A stretch of 64,000 nt of DNA, taken from NCBI GenBank assembly GCA_937139415.1, contig CAKZPS010000062.1, forward strand, positions 81,409 to 145,408, in the 5' to 3' direction. A program made the translations under genes and the position numbers. The stretch is from an uncultured bacterium. GTDB taxonomy: Bacteria; Atribacterota; Atribacteria; Atribacterales; Caldatribacteriaceae. This document shows positions 7,766 through 16,423 of the stretch, piece after piece. Position 1 is the first letter of the stretch. Each line of letters opens with the position of its first letter. A model generated the notes under the pieces. That model made no database searches, was not told where the DNA came from, and was given only the letters and a program-made list of their open reading frames with translations.

Positions 7766-9301
7766 ATGAGTGAGGATTTCTTGGTTGTCAAAAATGTGAG
7801 TAAATCCTTTGCCGGAATACAAGCACTGAAAAAGGTGAATTTAGTCATTCGCCGAGGAGAAGTTCGATGTTTGGTTGGGGAAAATGGTTCGGGGAAATCG
7901 ACCTTAATTAAAATCATTGCCGGTGTAGAAGCTCCTGATGAGGGAGAGATAATCATCGGTGGCAAAAGTTTTCGGAGACTCTATCCCATTGATGCGATTC
8001 GAGAAGGTATTCAAATCATTTATCAAGATTTTTCTTTGTTCCCAAACTTGACGGCGGCAGAAAATCTTGCTTTCAACTATTTATTGCAGAAGAAACAACG
8101 TTCCGTGAATTGGAAAGATGTACAGAAAATCGCCCGGGAAGCGATGAAAAATATTGACGTGACTATTGACCTTAACCGTCGGGTGGAAGAACTTCCCGTG
8201 GCCGATAAACAATTAGTCGCCATTTCTCGCGCTCTTCTCCATAACGCTCGTTTGATTATTATGGATGAACCTACTACTGCTCTGACTCGAAAAGAGGTAA
8301 GATCGCTATTTCAAGTGATCACAAAGCTTCAACGAGAGGGTATTTCTGTCCTCTTTGTCAGTCATAAACTTGATGAGATTTTGGAAATCTCGGAACGAGT
8401 GACCATTCTTCGCAATGGGCAAAATGTTGCTGATGGCGATAGATCAGAATTCGATCGCAACAAATTAATTTTCCATATGACTGGTCGAGAAATTGAGGAA
8501 ACTCGTTATCAGTATGTCCCCCGTCATTCTTCGGAAACACCACTCTTGCGTGTAGACGGTCTCTCTCGTCAAGGAAGTTTTGCGAACGTGTCTTTTTGTG
8601 TTTACCCAGGGGAAATTGTGGGTATCACTGGACTTTTAGGATCTGGGCGCACAGAACTGGCTATGGCTCTATTCGGTCTTAAGCCAGCTACTAGGGGCGA
8701 AATTTATTTGAACGGGAAGCACATCCATATTCGTAATGTTCAGGATGCCATTCGTCACGGTATCGGTTATGTTCCCGAGGATCGCCTTACCGAAGGACTT
8801 TTCCTTCCCCAATCTATCGGTAACAACATGGTAGCGAGTGTCATTGCGCGTTTGAAAAAGAAGATGGGCATCATTGATCCTCAAAAGAGGGATCATCATA
8901 TAGAGCGTTGGATAAAGACATTGAAGATTGTTACTCCGTCTCCGACTTTGCCGGTGAGGAGTCTCTCGGGAGGGAACCAGCAGAGGGTAGTGTTAGCAAA
9001 GTGGTTAACTACGAACCCGAAAGTATTAATTCTGAATGGTCCTACCGTTGGGGTGGATATTGGTTCAAAAACGGATATTCATCATATTATCCGTAACTTA
9101 GCTCAAGAAGGGATAGGAGCCGTTATCATTTCTGACGATATCCCGGAGATTATTCAGAATTGTAACCGCATTCTTTTGATGCGGAGGGGAAGAATCGTCG
9201 AGGAATTCTCTGGCGACCAAATCACCGAAGAGGAACTGGCGAGAAAAATGATTGGAGGAGATGGTTCGGAGCCGGTGTCGTCGGAGATGGCCTTCGTTTG
9301 A
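7766..9301 (+). CDS. sugar ABC transporter ATP-binding protein with two ABC domains (RbsA/MglA type)
   Basis: This 511-residue cytoplasmic subunit powers uptake of the sugar bound by the preceding protein. Domain 1 has Walker A GENGSGKST (about residue 38) and Walker B LIIMDEPTTALT (about 164), but its ABC signature is degenerate (LPVADKQL). Domain 2 has Walker A GLLGSGRTE (about 288) and a good signature SLSGGNQQR (about 400), but its Walker B reads LILNGPTVG instead of LILDEPT. Domain 1 plus the domain 2 signature can therefore form one intact ATP site and the other site looks degenerate. This asymmetry is known in part of the RbsA-like family. ATG at 7766 follows a GGAGG ribosome site. Confidence 0.95.
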   Translation: MSEDFLVVKNVSKSFAGIQALKKVNLVIRRGEVRCLVGENGSGKSTLIKIIAGVEAPDEGEIIIGGKSFRRLYPIDAIREGIQIIYQDFSLFPNLTAAENLAFNYLLQKKQRSVNWKDVQKIAREAMKNIDVTIDLNRRVEELPVADKQLVAISRALLHNARLIIMDEPTTALTRKEVRSLFQVITKLQREGISVLFVSHKLDEILEISERVTILRNGQNVADGDRSEFDRNKLIFHMTGREIEETRYQYVPRHSSETPLLRVDGLSRQGSFANVSFCVYPGEIVGITGLLGSGRTELAMALFGLKPATRGEIYLNGKHIHIRNVQDAIRHGIGYVPEDRLTEGLFLPQSIGNNMVASVIARLKKKMGIIDPQKRDHHIERWIKTLKIVTPSPTLPVRSLSGGNQQRVVLAKWLTTNPKVLILNGPTVGVDIGSKTDIHHIIRNLAQEGIGAVIISDDIPEIIQNCNRILLMRRGRIVEEFSGDQITEEELARKMIGGDGSEPVSSEMAFV

Positions 9302-9328
9302 AATTTTGAAGAAGGGAAATGAGGATGC

Positions 9329-10327
9329 ATGAACGGGATTTTCAGCAGAAACGAAGCTTTTGTTGCCTTGATTATCTTGGGTTTGGTGCTCATTATCGGA
9401 TCTATCAACCCTAACTTTTTCACTTTGGGGACTTTGTATGACTTATTGCGCTCCAGTGTGGTGATGGGGATATTCGGTGTTGGAGTGCTCATGGTTTTGG
9501 TCTCTGGTGGCACGGATATTTCGTTTACAGCTATAGCGGCGTTTTGTACTTACGTCACGAGTCGTTATTTAAATAGCATTGGTTTTGAAGGATCAGTGCT
9601 CGTTGCTTTCCTCATCTCTGGGGCTATAGGGGTCCTATTGGGATTGATTAACGCTATTCTGATCTCTTCTTTCAAATTACCCACCTTAATTGTTACCTTA
9701 GGAACGGGTAATATGTTTCGTGGTTTCATGTTGGCTTTCATCGGTACCAAAATAGTTACCGTTCTCCCTCCGGGCATGATACGTTTTTCGCGTACCGAGT
9801 TTTTTCCTGTTACTACCCTGATCGGGGGTACTAACGGTCTCTCGGCTGCTGTTTTCGTTTTATTAGCGGTTGTTCCGGTTACTTGGTATATTTTAAATTA
9901 CACCATGTTGGGTCGTGGCATTTATGCCATTGGAGGAGATCGGGTAGCGGCGGAACGTGCCGGTCTCAATATCAATGTGATTCAATTTTTTATCTACTGT
10001 TATGTAGGGTTTCTGGCTGGTATCGCCGGCATTGTTCATTCTTCCTTAGTACGTACGGCAAACCCTTTTGATTTAGTGGGTACAGAGTTATCCGTTATTG
10101 CAGCAGTAGTTTTAGGAGGGGCTCGTATTACCGGAGGGCATGGGACAATCTTGGGAGCCATTTTAGGGGTTTTCTTGGTGATTATTATTAATAATAGCCT
10201 TATTATGATGGGAGTCCCATCTTATTGGCAGAGCGCCGTAATTGGAATGATTATTATCTTAGGTACGAGTATCACTGCCTTGCAGAGTAAGAGAGAGAGT
10301 CGGGTAAGTATCGTCGATAACCAATAG
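9329..10327 (+). CDS. sugar ABC transporter permease (RbsC family)
   Basis: A 332-residue integral membrane protein with about eight to ten hydrophobic segments and the BPD_transp_2 pattern: LMVLVSGGTDISFTAIAAF near residue 55, LPTLIVTLGTGNMFRG near 112 and GLNINVIQFFIYCYVGFLAG later. It forms half of the translocation pore for the sugar transporter. It lies between the ATPase gene and a second permease gene of the same family, so the pore is probably a heterodimer. Confidence 0.95.
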   Translation: MNGIFSRNEAFVALIILGLVLIIGSINPNFFTLGTLYDLLRSSVVMGIFGVGVLMVLVSGGTDISFTAIAAFCTYVTSRYLNSIGFEGSVLVAFLISGAIGVLLGLINAILISSFKLPTLIVTLGTGNMFRGFMLAFIGTKIVTVLPPGMIRFSRTEFFPVTTLIGGTNGLSAAVFVLLAVVPVTWYILNYTMLGRGIYAIGGDRVAAERAGLNINVIQFFIYCYVGFLAGIAGIVHSSLVRTANPFDLVGTELSVIAAVVLGGARITGGHGTILGAILGVFLVIIINNSLIMMGVPSYWQSAVIGMIIILGTSITALQSKRESRVSIVDNQ

Positions 10328-10352
10328 ATGGAAAAGTAAGGAGAAGATCACG

Positions 10353-11441
10353 ATGAGTACTCATTTTTCTTCTCGGACTCCAAAAACGCGAGACTCACTA
10401 TCCCTGTCTCGACTATTAGGGATCCTAAGGATCGATAATAATCTTTTGCGTTTACTGGTCATTACCGTGGCTATCTTTGTGGTTATGTCTCTGTTACGTC
10501 CCCACCCCTTTTTAACCTTACGTAACTTTCGCTCCATGTCTTATCAGTTCCCGGAGTTAGGTATTCTTTCCATCGCAATGATGCTGGCCATGCTGACCGG
10601 TGGCATTGACCTTTCTGTAGTAGGGACTGCTAATTTAGCTGGTATTTTGGCTGCTAAACTCCTCACCACTCTGTCTCCGGAAGCAGCGGGAGGCCACATT
10701 GCCTTACTGATTTTAGGAGCGATCTTCGTTGCCTTGGGAATAGGAATTCTGTGTGGAATTTTTAACGGATTTTTGGTGGCCAAGATTGGTATTCCTCCCA
10801 TTCTTGCAACTTTGGGAACCATGCAGTTATATACCGGTATTGCTCTCGTTATTACTAAAGGGTACGCGGTATTGGGGTATCTGGAGCAATTCCTGTTTAT
10901 TGGTAACGGGGTGTTATGGATTTTTCCTGTGCCATTGATTCTCTTCGTTCTGGTGGCCTTTATTTTCGCCATGGTCCTGAGCAAAACAGTTTTTGGTTTC
11001 TATCTCTTTATGTTGGGAACGAACGCGACTGCGGCTCGTTTTTCGGGGATTAACAACACATTGGTATTGTTAAAAACCTATTTACTGTCCGGTTTTTTAG
11101 CAGGATTAGCCGGTATTATTGTGATTGCTCGCACCAATTCTGCAAAGGCAGATTATGGAACTTCTTATGTTTTACAGGCCGTTTTGGTCTGTGTTCTTGG
11201 GGGCATTAACCCCAGTGGGGGGTTTGGAACTGTTTCAGGATTGGTACTCGCCATCCTCTCTCTACAATTTCTCTCCAGTGGTTTTAACATGCTCCGCTTC
11301 AGTAACTTCTTTAAGGAATTTATCTGGGGATTGGTATTGTTATTGGTGATGGTGATTAATTACCTGAGCACCCTTTATCAGAGTCGCCGCCAGTTACAGA
11401 AAACGAGAGAAGCGATAGCCGAGGTAAGTGGAGGGAAATGA
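10353..11441 (+). CDS. sugar ABC transporter permease (RbsC family), second subunit
   Basis: This 362-residue membrane protein has the same family pattern as its upstream neighbour: LAMLTGGIDLSVVGTANLAG, IPPILATLGTMQLYTG and a C-terminal VLGGINPSGGFGTVSG. It begins with a longer cytoplasmic N-terminus rich in Ser, Thr and Arg. ATG at 10353 follows AAGGAG. It is the last gene of the binding protein-ATPase-permease-permease operon. No kinase or isomerase for the imported sugar is encoded next to it, so the substrate cannot be read from context. Confidence 0.95.
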   Translation: MSTHFSSRTPKTRDSLSLSRLLGILRIDNNLLRLLVITVAIFVVMSLLRPHPFLTLRNFRSMSYQFPELGILSIAMMLAMLTGGIDLSVVGTANLAGILAAKLLTTLSPEAAGGHIALLILGAIFVALGIGILCGIFNGFLVAKIGIPPILATLGTMQLYTGIALVITKGYAVLGYLEQFLFIGNGVLWIFPVPLILFVLVAFIFAMVLSKTVFGFYLFMLGTNATAARFSGINNTLVLLKTYLLSGFLAGLAGIIVIARTNSAKADYGTSYVLQAVLVCVLGGINPSGGFGTVSGLVLAILSLQFLSSGFNMLRFSNFFKEFIWGLVLLLVMVINYLSTLYQSRRQLQKTREAIAEVSGGK

Positions 11442-11534
11442 TACAATAGCGGGCAGTTTGCCTCAATCGGTGGAGATTATTTCACAAGATAAGTTATTCT
11501 GAGTAACCCTAAATGGGGGCATAACATCTCTTGG

Positions 11535-11564
11535 TTGACACTCTTTGTAGCTCGCTGGTACAAT
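11535..11564 (+). promoter_or_regulatory. promoter of tRNA-Arg
   Basis: TTGACA (11535-11540) and TACAAT (11559-11564) are 18 bp apart and lie 20 bp before the tRNA gene. The start TTGACACTCT is shared with the tRNA-Leu promoter at 15914-15942. Confidence 0.88.
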
Positions 11565-11584
11565 AAGGGAGTGGGAAAATTTGT

Positions 11585-11661
11585 GCGCCCGTAGCTCAAT
11601 TGGATAGAGCGTCGGCCTCCGGAGCCGCAGGTTGGAGGTTCAAATCCTCTCGGGCGCACCA
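11585..11661 (+). tRNA. tRNA-Arg (anticodon CCG)
   Basis: The 77-nt gene folds as a full cloverleaf: acceptor GCGCCCG/CGGGCGC, D arm GCTC...GAGC, anticodon loop CTCCGGA with anticodon CCG (reads CGG), T arm GGAGG-TTCAAAT-CCTCT, discriminator A and an encoded CCA end. The top pair of the anticodon stem is a T-C mismatch. Confidence 0.96.
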
Positions 11662-11913
11662 GAAGCTTCCCTCAAAATCTCACCTGCTTTCGTTTTTAGT
11701 CTTTCTCTTTTTGCTTCTCGCATCCGTCGTTCGTAAGAAAGATATTGGTTTTTTGCTGCATGAATGGGGTTCGTGTACCCACTTTTCCCTCCTCTCGTAG
11801 AACGAAATGCCAACTCTGTCAATTCGGAGGTCATCTCGATTTTTTGAGGGGTTTCTTATCGCTTGTCTCGAGAAATGAGCGGATCTCACCGAGAAAGCGT
11901 GTAGAAATGAGGG

Positions 11914-11943
11914 AAATCTGGGTCCCGAGAGGACCCAGATTTT
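11914..11943. terminator. stem-loop terminator at the end of the ACT-domain gene
   Basis: Twelve-base arms AAATCTGGGTCC and its complement flank the loop CGAGA. The structure touches the stop codon of the minus-strand ACT gene. T tracts are short on both sides; it may serve the minus-strand operon and also stop read-through from tRNA-Arg. Confidence 0.6.
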
Positions 11944-12358
11944 ACAGTGTCAATTCTTCTAAGATCGGTATGCGGTGTTCGTTGAGAAATCTTTTGGCTT
12001 TGTCTGGGTCTTCCACTCGCAAGACTACGTAAGCGTGCCGTCCTTGTGGGGCGACGAAGGCATAGAGATACTCGATAGACATACCGCTTTGGGTAAGGAT
12101 TTCTACAACTTCACAGAGACCCCCGGGACGATCTTCGACTCCTACGGTTAAAACTTCAGTAACGGTGGCCGTAAAGCCAGATTTTTGAAGGTACTCGGCA
12201 GTTTTCTCCGGTTCCTCTACGATAAAGCGCAGTACTCCAAACTCTGCAGTGTCGGCTAAGGAAAGAGCACGCAAGTTGATAGCTTGCTCTTTGAGTTTTT
12301 GAAGCACAGCATAGAGACTACCCGGTTTATTTTCCAAAAAAACTGAAATTTGTTTCAT
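11942..12358 (-). CDS. tandem ACT-domain protein
   Basis: The 138-residue protein consists of two ACT-like repeats, the first beginning [21 protein letters not shown] and the second [23 protein letters not shown] domains bind small ligands, usually amino acids. This two-domain type commonly accompanies phenylacetate-CoA ligase genes, and here it overlaps the ligase gene by 4 bp (ATGA on the minus strand), so the two are translationally coupled. It probably senses an aromatic amino acid or related acid and modulates the pathway (inference). Confidence 0.88.
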   Translation of the reverse strand: MKQISVFLENKPGSLYAVLQKLKEQAINLRALSLADTAEFGVLRFIVEEPEKTAEYLQKSGFTATVTEVLTVGVEDRPGGLCEVVEILTQSGMSIEYLYAFVAPQGRHAYVVLRVEDPDKAKRFLNEHRIPILEELTL

Positions 12359-13674
12359 GAGACTCCCTCTTTTTTCCGCAAGTCAATGACTCGCTTGGCT
12401 TTCCCCTCACTTCGAATGATACTCTTAGGTTCTAAAAGTTTTACCTCGCAACTCACATTGAGTTCCGCCTTGAGCTTGTCCTCCATTTGTTTTTTGAGTT
12501 TTTCCAAGACCTTAATTTCGTCAGAGAAAAACCGTGGTGATACTTCTACTTGAACTTCTAACTTATCTGAATAATTCTCTCGGGTGAGGACAATCTGGTA
12601 GTAAGGTTCTACACCATCGAAACTCAAGATAACGCTTTCAATCTGTGATGGATAGACATTGACTCCTCGAACGATGAGCATATCATCGGTACGTGAAGCA
12701 ACTCTTTGCATGCGTACCAAAGTTCGACCACACCGACAGGGTTCGTAGAAAAGAGCAGAGAGATCTCCGGTACGGTAACGGATTACCGGGGTACCCTCTT
12801 TGGTCAAAGTGGTGAAGACCAATTCTCCAAACTCACCCTCTCCGAGTACTTTACCGGTTCTCGGATCGATGATTTCGGGGAAAAAATGGTCTTCTGAAAT
12901 ATGGAGACCATTGTGGAATTCACATTCAAAGGCCACTCCCGGACCGATGACCTCGCTCAAACCGTAGATGTCGAAGGCCTTAATAGGGAGTTTCTTTTCG
13001 ATCTCGGTTCGCATTTCTTCCGACCACGGTTCGGCTCCAAAGATTCCCAAACGGAGACGGGTCTGGCTCCAATCTACATGGTTTTCTCGTGCTACTTCTG
13101 CGAGGTATAAGGCAAAGGAGGGGGTACAACAGAGCACCGAGATTCCAAAATCACGGAGGATTTGAATTTGGCGCAAAGTGTTGCCCACCGACATGGGAAC
13201 CACGGTGGCCTTCAACTTTTCGGCTCCGTAGTGTACTCCTAATCCTCCGGTGAAAAGCCCGTATCCAAAGGCAACTTGGATCACGTCTTCCTGTGTTACT
13301 CCGCATCCTGCTAACGTACGGGCCATGAGTTGTGACCATATTTCGATATCCTGAGAAGTGTATCCGACTACTGTGGCACTCCCGGTAGTTCCAGAGGAAG
13401 AATGAATGCGCACGATATTGTGCATCGGTTCGGCAATGGCTCCAAAGGGATACGCTTGGCGGAGGTCGTCTTTGGTAGTAAAAGGAAGACGCTCGAGATC
13501 GGCAAGAGAGGTTATGTTATAAATATCAATGTTTTGTTCTTCCAGCTTGCGGCGATAATAGGGAAGATTATGATAGGCTCGGGCAAGGACCTTCCGAAGG
13601 CGGTTGAGTTGGATTTTGGACAGGATTTCACGAGGTAACACTTCTATGTGCTCGTCCCAAAGCGTTTTTACCAC
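12355..13674 (-). CDS. paaK: phenylacetate-CoA ligase family (AMP-forming)
   Basis: This 439-residue adenylate-forming enzyme activates phenylacetate or another aryl acid as its CoA thioester. Motifs visible are the phosphate-binding loop [16 protein letters not shown] (about residue 90), [12 protein letters not shown], and the hinge region [13 protein letters not shown], followed by [13 protein letters not shown] and [19 protein letters not shown]. In anaerobes these ligases often work in reverse with indolepyruvate ferredoxin oxidoreductase during amino-acid fermentation, but no iorAB is present in this window. It is the first gene of a two-gene unit with the ACT protein. Confidence 0.93.
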   Translation of the reverse strand: MVKTLWDEHIEVLPREILSKIQLNRLRKVLARAYHNLPYYRRKLEEQNIDIYNITSLADLERLPFTTKDDLRQAYPFGAIAEPMHNIVRIHSSSGTTGSATVVGYTSQDIEIWSQLMARTLAGCGVTQEDVIQVAFGYGLFTGGLGVHYGAEKLKATVVPMSVGNTLRQIQILRDFGISVLCCTPSFALYLAEVARENHVDWSQTRLRLGIFGAEPWSEEMRTEIEKKLPIKAFDIYGLSEVIGPGVAFECEFHNGLHISEDHFFPEIIDPRTGKVLGEGEFGELVFTTLTKEGTPVIRYRTGDLSALFYEPCRCGRTLVRMQRVASRTDDMLIVRGVNVYPSQIESVILSFDGVEPYYQIVLTRENYSDKLEVQVEVSPRFFSDEIKVLEKLKKQMEDKLKAELNVSCEVKLLEPKSIIRSEGKAKRVIDLRKKEGVS

Positions 13675-13768
13675 CTCCCTTTCTTTTTTCCTATTGTATC
13701 AATTTTCCTTTTCCACGCAACGACCCTTCAGAGATAAATTTCCTTCGGTATGGGTTTTTACCATCTTC

Positions 13769-14534
13769 TTATTCGGCATTTCGGGGGACGGTAAGGTTCT
13801 CGTGGGGATGCCATATTTCCCACATTCCAAAACCGGCAGAATTTTTGTTGCCCATCCCTGCATCATAGGTTACAGAGAGGAAATCGGGATTTCCTTGGAT
13901 GGCGAAAATTCCCGTCCATGCTTCAATGAACGTTCCTTTGAAAAGGACGATCACCTTGTTTTTGATAGGGGAAAATCGATGGGCACGAAAAGAGAGAGCA
14001 ATCTTTCGGTTCTTTGCCGTGAACCAAGATGTATTTTTTGCGGGTATTTTCTGTTAAGAGCTTCTCGAAGAGTGCATCTGAAGGGGAATAGAAATGAGTT
14101 TTTTTCTCTGCGTCAGTCTGATAAATGGTGATAGGAGAGAGAAAACGGAGCAAAAAGCGATCCTTCAGGGTTGGTTGGGGGCATATTTCTATTCGACTTA
14201 AAATCACGCTTTGCCCTCGGAGGTCAAAAGGACGTTCGGTAAGGATGGTTTGTGTCAAGCTCTCGATGAGGTCCTCTTTTGGTGTAGCAAAGAAAAAGGA
14301 AAACGAGGAGTCAAAGAGGAGATGTCCTTCTTGGATTTTCCCCTGATTGAGAATCCGAGAAAAGGTGAAGAGCTTAAAAGCTCGTTTCTGATAACGAAAC
14401 CCTTCTTCATGGAGCTTCAAAGCTATATCCTGGGGGAACAGACGGTAAATAAGGGATTGGAGGAGATGGTTATAGTGGATGGGAAGGATGAGCGATTTTC
14501 TGTCGATACTTTGAAAGGTTAATTTTATTCTCAT
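13769..14534 (-). pseudogene. cas6: CRISPR endoribonuclease Cas6, disrupted by a frameshift
   Basis: Two overlapping minus-strand frames together make one Cas6. Frame one (14534 down to about 14000) starts MRIKLTFQSIDRKSLILPIH and carries the RAMP-type N-terminus, FRYQKRAFKLFTFSRI, and FLSPITIY...FYSPSDALFEKLL. It then drifts out of frame and stops at 13923. The next frame continues with FSPIKNKVIVLFKGTFIEAWTG and ends with the Gly-rich loop YDAGMGNKNSAGFGMWE, the Cas6 C-terminus. Joining them needs one extra base removed, most simply in the CTCTCTCTTTT run near 13986-13997, and gives about 255 residues, a normal Cas6 length. No other cas gene or repeat array is in the window. An assembly or sequencing error remains possible. 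Confidence 0.85.
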
Positions 14535-14573
14535 GGTTCCCATTATATATCAGTACGAGGTGACTTGTGAGGG

Positions 14574-14579
14574 TATAAT
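14574..14579 (+). promoter_or_regulatory. candidate -10 element for mntP
   Basis: TATAAT lies 35 bp upstream of the mntP start. No good -35 is seen at the usual distance. A second TATAAT on the opposite strand (14542-14547) faces the cas6 remnant, so the 80-bp gap may hold divergent promoters. Confidence 0.35.
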
Positions 14580-14614
14580 TAAGGGAAAACCAAAAGAAAG
14601 GCAGTGTTTCGGTA

Positions 14615-15160
14615 ATGGAATTATTCGCCATCGCTGTGAGTTTAGGACTCGATGCTTTTTCGGTAGCCGTTGCCTTTGGAATGTGCCATAGAGTATGTTT
14701 GTGGAGAGAAAAAGCCCGTTTATCTCTCTCCTTTGGTCTTTTTCAGTTTTTCATGCCCCTCTTGGGGTTTTTCTTGGGTGTCAAGGTGAGTGATTTTTTC
14801 GATGCTTTTGACCACTGGATAGTTCTCGGAATTTTAGGATTTTTGGGAAGTAAAATGATTTACGAAGGATTTGCCCGCCGTTCTGAGTGTGAGTTTCCCG
14901 ACTTGAGTCGAGGGATTCCCCTCTTTTTCGCCTCTTTGGCTACCAGTCTCGACGCCTTTGCGGTGGGGCTTTCTTTCGCCTTACTGGAGAGAGCTATTCT
15001 TTCCTCTGCCTTTTTCATTGGAGTGGTGGCGAGCATCATGACCTATCTTGGGGCCTCCTTAGGGTATCGCCTCCGCAAGGGAATATTGACGAAGCCAGAG
15101 ATTATCGGAGGGATTGTCCTGTGGCTCATCGGAATAAAAATCTTTTGGGAAAGTTTGTGA
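14615..15160 (+). CDS. mntP: putative manganese efflux pump MntP
   Basis: The 181-residue membrane protein has six predicted hydrophobic helices and the two family repeats each carrying an acidic residue: AVSLGLDAFSVAVAFGM in helix 1 and SLATSLDAFAVGLSFALL in the second half. MntP exports Mn2+ and protects against manganese excess. Length and topology match the family. It is monocistronic, with a short upstream region; I see no yybP-ykoY manganese riboswitch there, the element that controls mntP in many bacteria. Confidence 0.93.
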   Translation: MELFAIAVSLGLDAFSVAVAFGMCHRVCLWREKARLSLSFGLFQFFMPLLGFFLGVKVSDFFDAFDHWIVLGILGFLGSKMIYEGFARRSECEFPDLSRGIPLFFASLATSLDAFAVGLSFALLERAILSSAFFIGVVASIMTYLGASLGYRLRKGILTKPEIIGGIVLWLIGIKIFWESL

Positions 15161-15812
15161 AAAGCTACCTATTGTAGGGAAGGGAAGGTTCGCTCTCTCT
15201 TTTTACAGTGTTATTTTCTGAGTTTTTCTCAATCTTCTGCTAACACCGCATCATCATCGGTTAACGGCACTTTGTCCGGTTCTGGGCTCATAAGGCGAAC
15301 TCCAATTTCATCCACCGTTTACTATTCTTTCTTGAACGATCGTTGTTTTTCTCGTCACCCCTTTCGATGGGAGTCTTACGGTAAGTGATGGTAATCATAG
15401 GACCTCAAGGAATGATGGTACATCTACTGAAAAAGGCAACCAAATGTAAAATCAATCGTTTCAAGGATTCTGCCATCCAGAACTTTTGTCGGTTTTTCTT
15501 CCATCTCAGACCTCACATGAATAACTTCTCTCTGATCTCCAAGAAAGCACGTCCTCTCCTTGAAATTACTCTAGTCATCCACCGTGTTGTAGCTGTCTCT
15601 CTCCTTGGCATGGGGATTCATTCTTTATTTAGAATGAGGATACCACCAGAAGATTTCTCCACACGATGTCTCAAAAGTTTACATGAACTCAAAACCGGTA
15701 TCACCGCGAGGGTTTTGGAGAGAAAAAGAGTAATCTTTTTCTCCCAGGGTTCAAAAAATGTGTCATCAAGAAATCAAATACACAAAGAGAGGTTTTACGC
15801 TTTTGGAGCAAG
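15161..15812. other. 650-bp region without an intact gene; possible decayed coding sequence
   Basis: No complete gene can be supported here. A plus-strand frame of 149 codons (15385-15834) ends inside the tRNA-Leu gene and looks like chance. On the minus strand, short protein-like stretches are separated by stops, for example TVDEIGVRLMSPEPDKVPLT near 15255-15315 and VRSEMEEKPTKVLDGRILET further upstream. This would fit a decayed gene or mobile element next to the broken cas6 and a tRNA, but I cannot name a family. Confidence 0.35.
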
Positions 15813-15898
15813 TGGTGCCGAAGGCGGGAGTTGAACCCGCACGAGCATGTGCTCACTGGATCCTGATTCCAGTGCGTCTGCCATTCCGCCACTTCGGC
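15813..15898 (-). tRNA. tRNA-Leu (anticodon CAG)
   Basis: The minus strand encodes an 86-nt class II tRNA: acceptor GCCGAAG/CTTCGGC, anticodon stem CTGGA/TCCAG around loop ATCAGGA with anticodon CAG (reads CUG), a variable arm, T loop TTCAACT, and an encoded CCA. Confidence 0.96.
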
Positions 15899-15913
15899 AA
15901 CCCCGCATTGTAC

Positions 15914-15942
15914 ATTGTAACTGTCTTCTCATAGAGTGTCAA
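15914..15942 (-). promoter_or_regulatory. promoter of tRNA-Leu(CAG)
   Basis: Read on the minus strand, TTGACA (15942-15937) and TACAAT (15919-15914) are 17 bp apart, and the -10 element ends 15 bp before the tRNA. Confidence 0.88.
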
Positions 15943-15994
15943 CTCCGACTCCGTCCTCGATCTCGGTTCTTTTCCGCGATGGGGATGGAGAGCA

Positions 15995-16024
15995 ATGACA
16001 TTTGAAGCATTCTTTTGCTACAAT
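15995..16024 (+). promoter_or_regulatory. candidate promoter for the unknown gene and oxidoreductase
   Basis: ATGACA (15995-16000) and TACAAT (16019-16024) are 18 bp apart, matching the -10 sequence used by the tRNAs. If real, transcription begins near 16031, downstream of the first possible ATG of the next gene. Confidence 0.45.
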
Positions 16025-16423
16025 ACGTTGGGGAGGTGCAGAGGGATTTCTCTACCAAAGGGGCGGATTTTCCGGTGGTATATCGAGGAGCATTATGTCT
16101 TTGGGGAGTTTGCTCTTCTGCGTACGCGGGGAGATATGGCCGAAGTAGGTTTTGTGTTGGCTAATGAAGATGTGACTCAATGGGAATTTTTGCGCGAGGA
16201 AACTTGGCGATTAGCCGAGTATTTCCGGAAGAGGATTGAAGAAGAGGAGCTTACTGGAAAAGCAATAGCTACAGCGGGCAAAGATTTAGATTTTTTTACT
16301 GCTTCGATCATTGTCGATCTTCACAATTTAGCAGAGGAAGAAATTTACCGTCTCGCCGACCGGGTTATGGGTATTCTGCGAGAGGTAAATCCATATCGAA
16401 AGGAGGAAAACCAAAATGGCTGA
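15995..16423 (+). CDS. unrecognised protein upstream of a Gfo/Idh/MocA oxidoreductase; start uncertain
   Basis: I do not recognise this protein (142 codons from the first ATG). It is soluble, acidic and largely helical in its second half (WEFLREETWRLAEYFRKRIE, NLAEEEIYRLADRVMGILRE), with no membrane segment or known motif. The first ATG at 15995 overlaps a likely -35 element and lacks a ribosome site. A GGAGGTG at 16031-16037 suggests a start near 16046 (codon ATT) or another nearby unusual codon; ATG 16136 would discard a protein-like segment. It overlaps the oxidoreductase gene by 8 bp, so the two are probably made together. Confidence 0.65.
   Translation: MTFEAFFCYNTLGRCRGISLPKGRIFRWYIEEHYVFGEFALLRTRGDMAEVGFVLANEDVTQWEFLREETWRLAEYFRKRIEEEELTGKAIATAGKDLDFFTASIIVDLHNLAEEEIYRLADRVMGILREVNPYRKEENQNG

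Noticed and set aside
6691..11441. AI-2 (Lsr) uptake operon
   Set aside because: The binding protein resembles LsrB and RhaS alike, not all AI-2 contact residues are kept, and no lsrK, lsrF or lsrG genes accompany it.
15385..15834. Open frame of 149 codons on the plus strand
   Set aside because: It runs into the tRNA-Leu gene and has no ribosome site or recognisable motif; likely chance in a decayed region.
13675..16000. CRISPR array near the cas6 remnant
   Set aside because: I saw no regularly spaced direct repeats here or elsewhere in the window.
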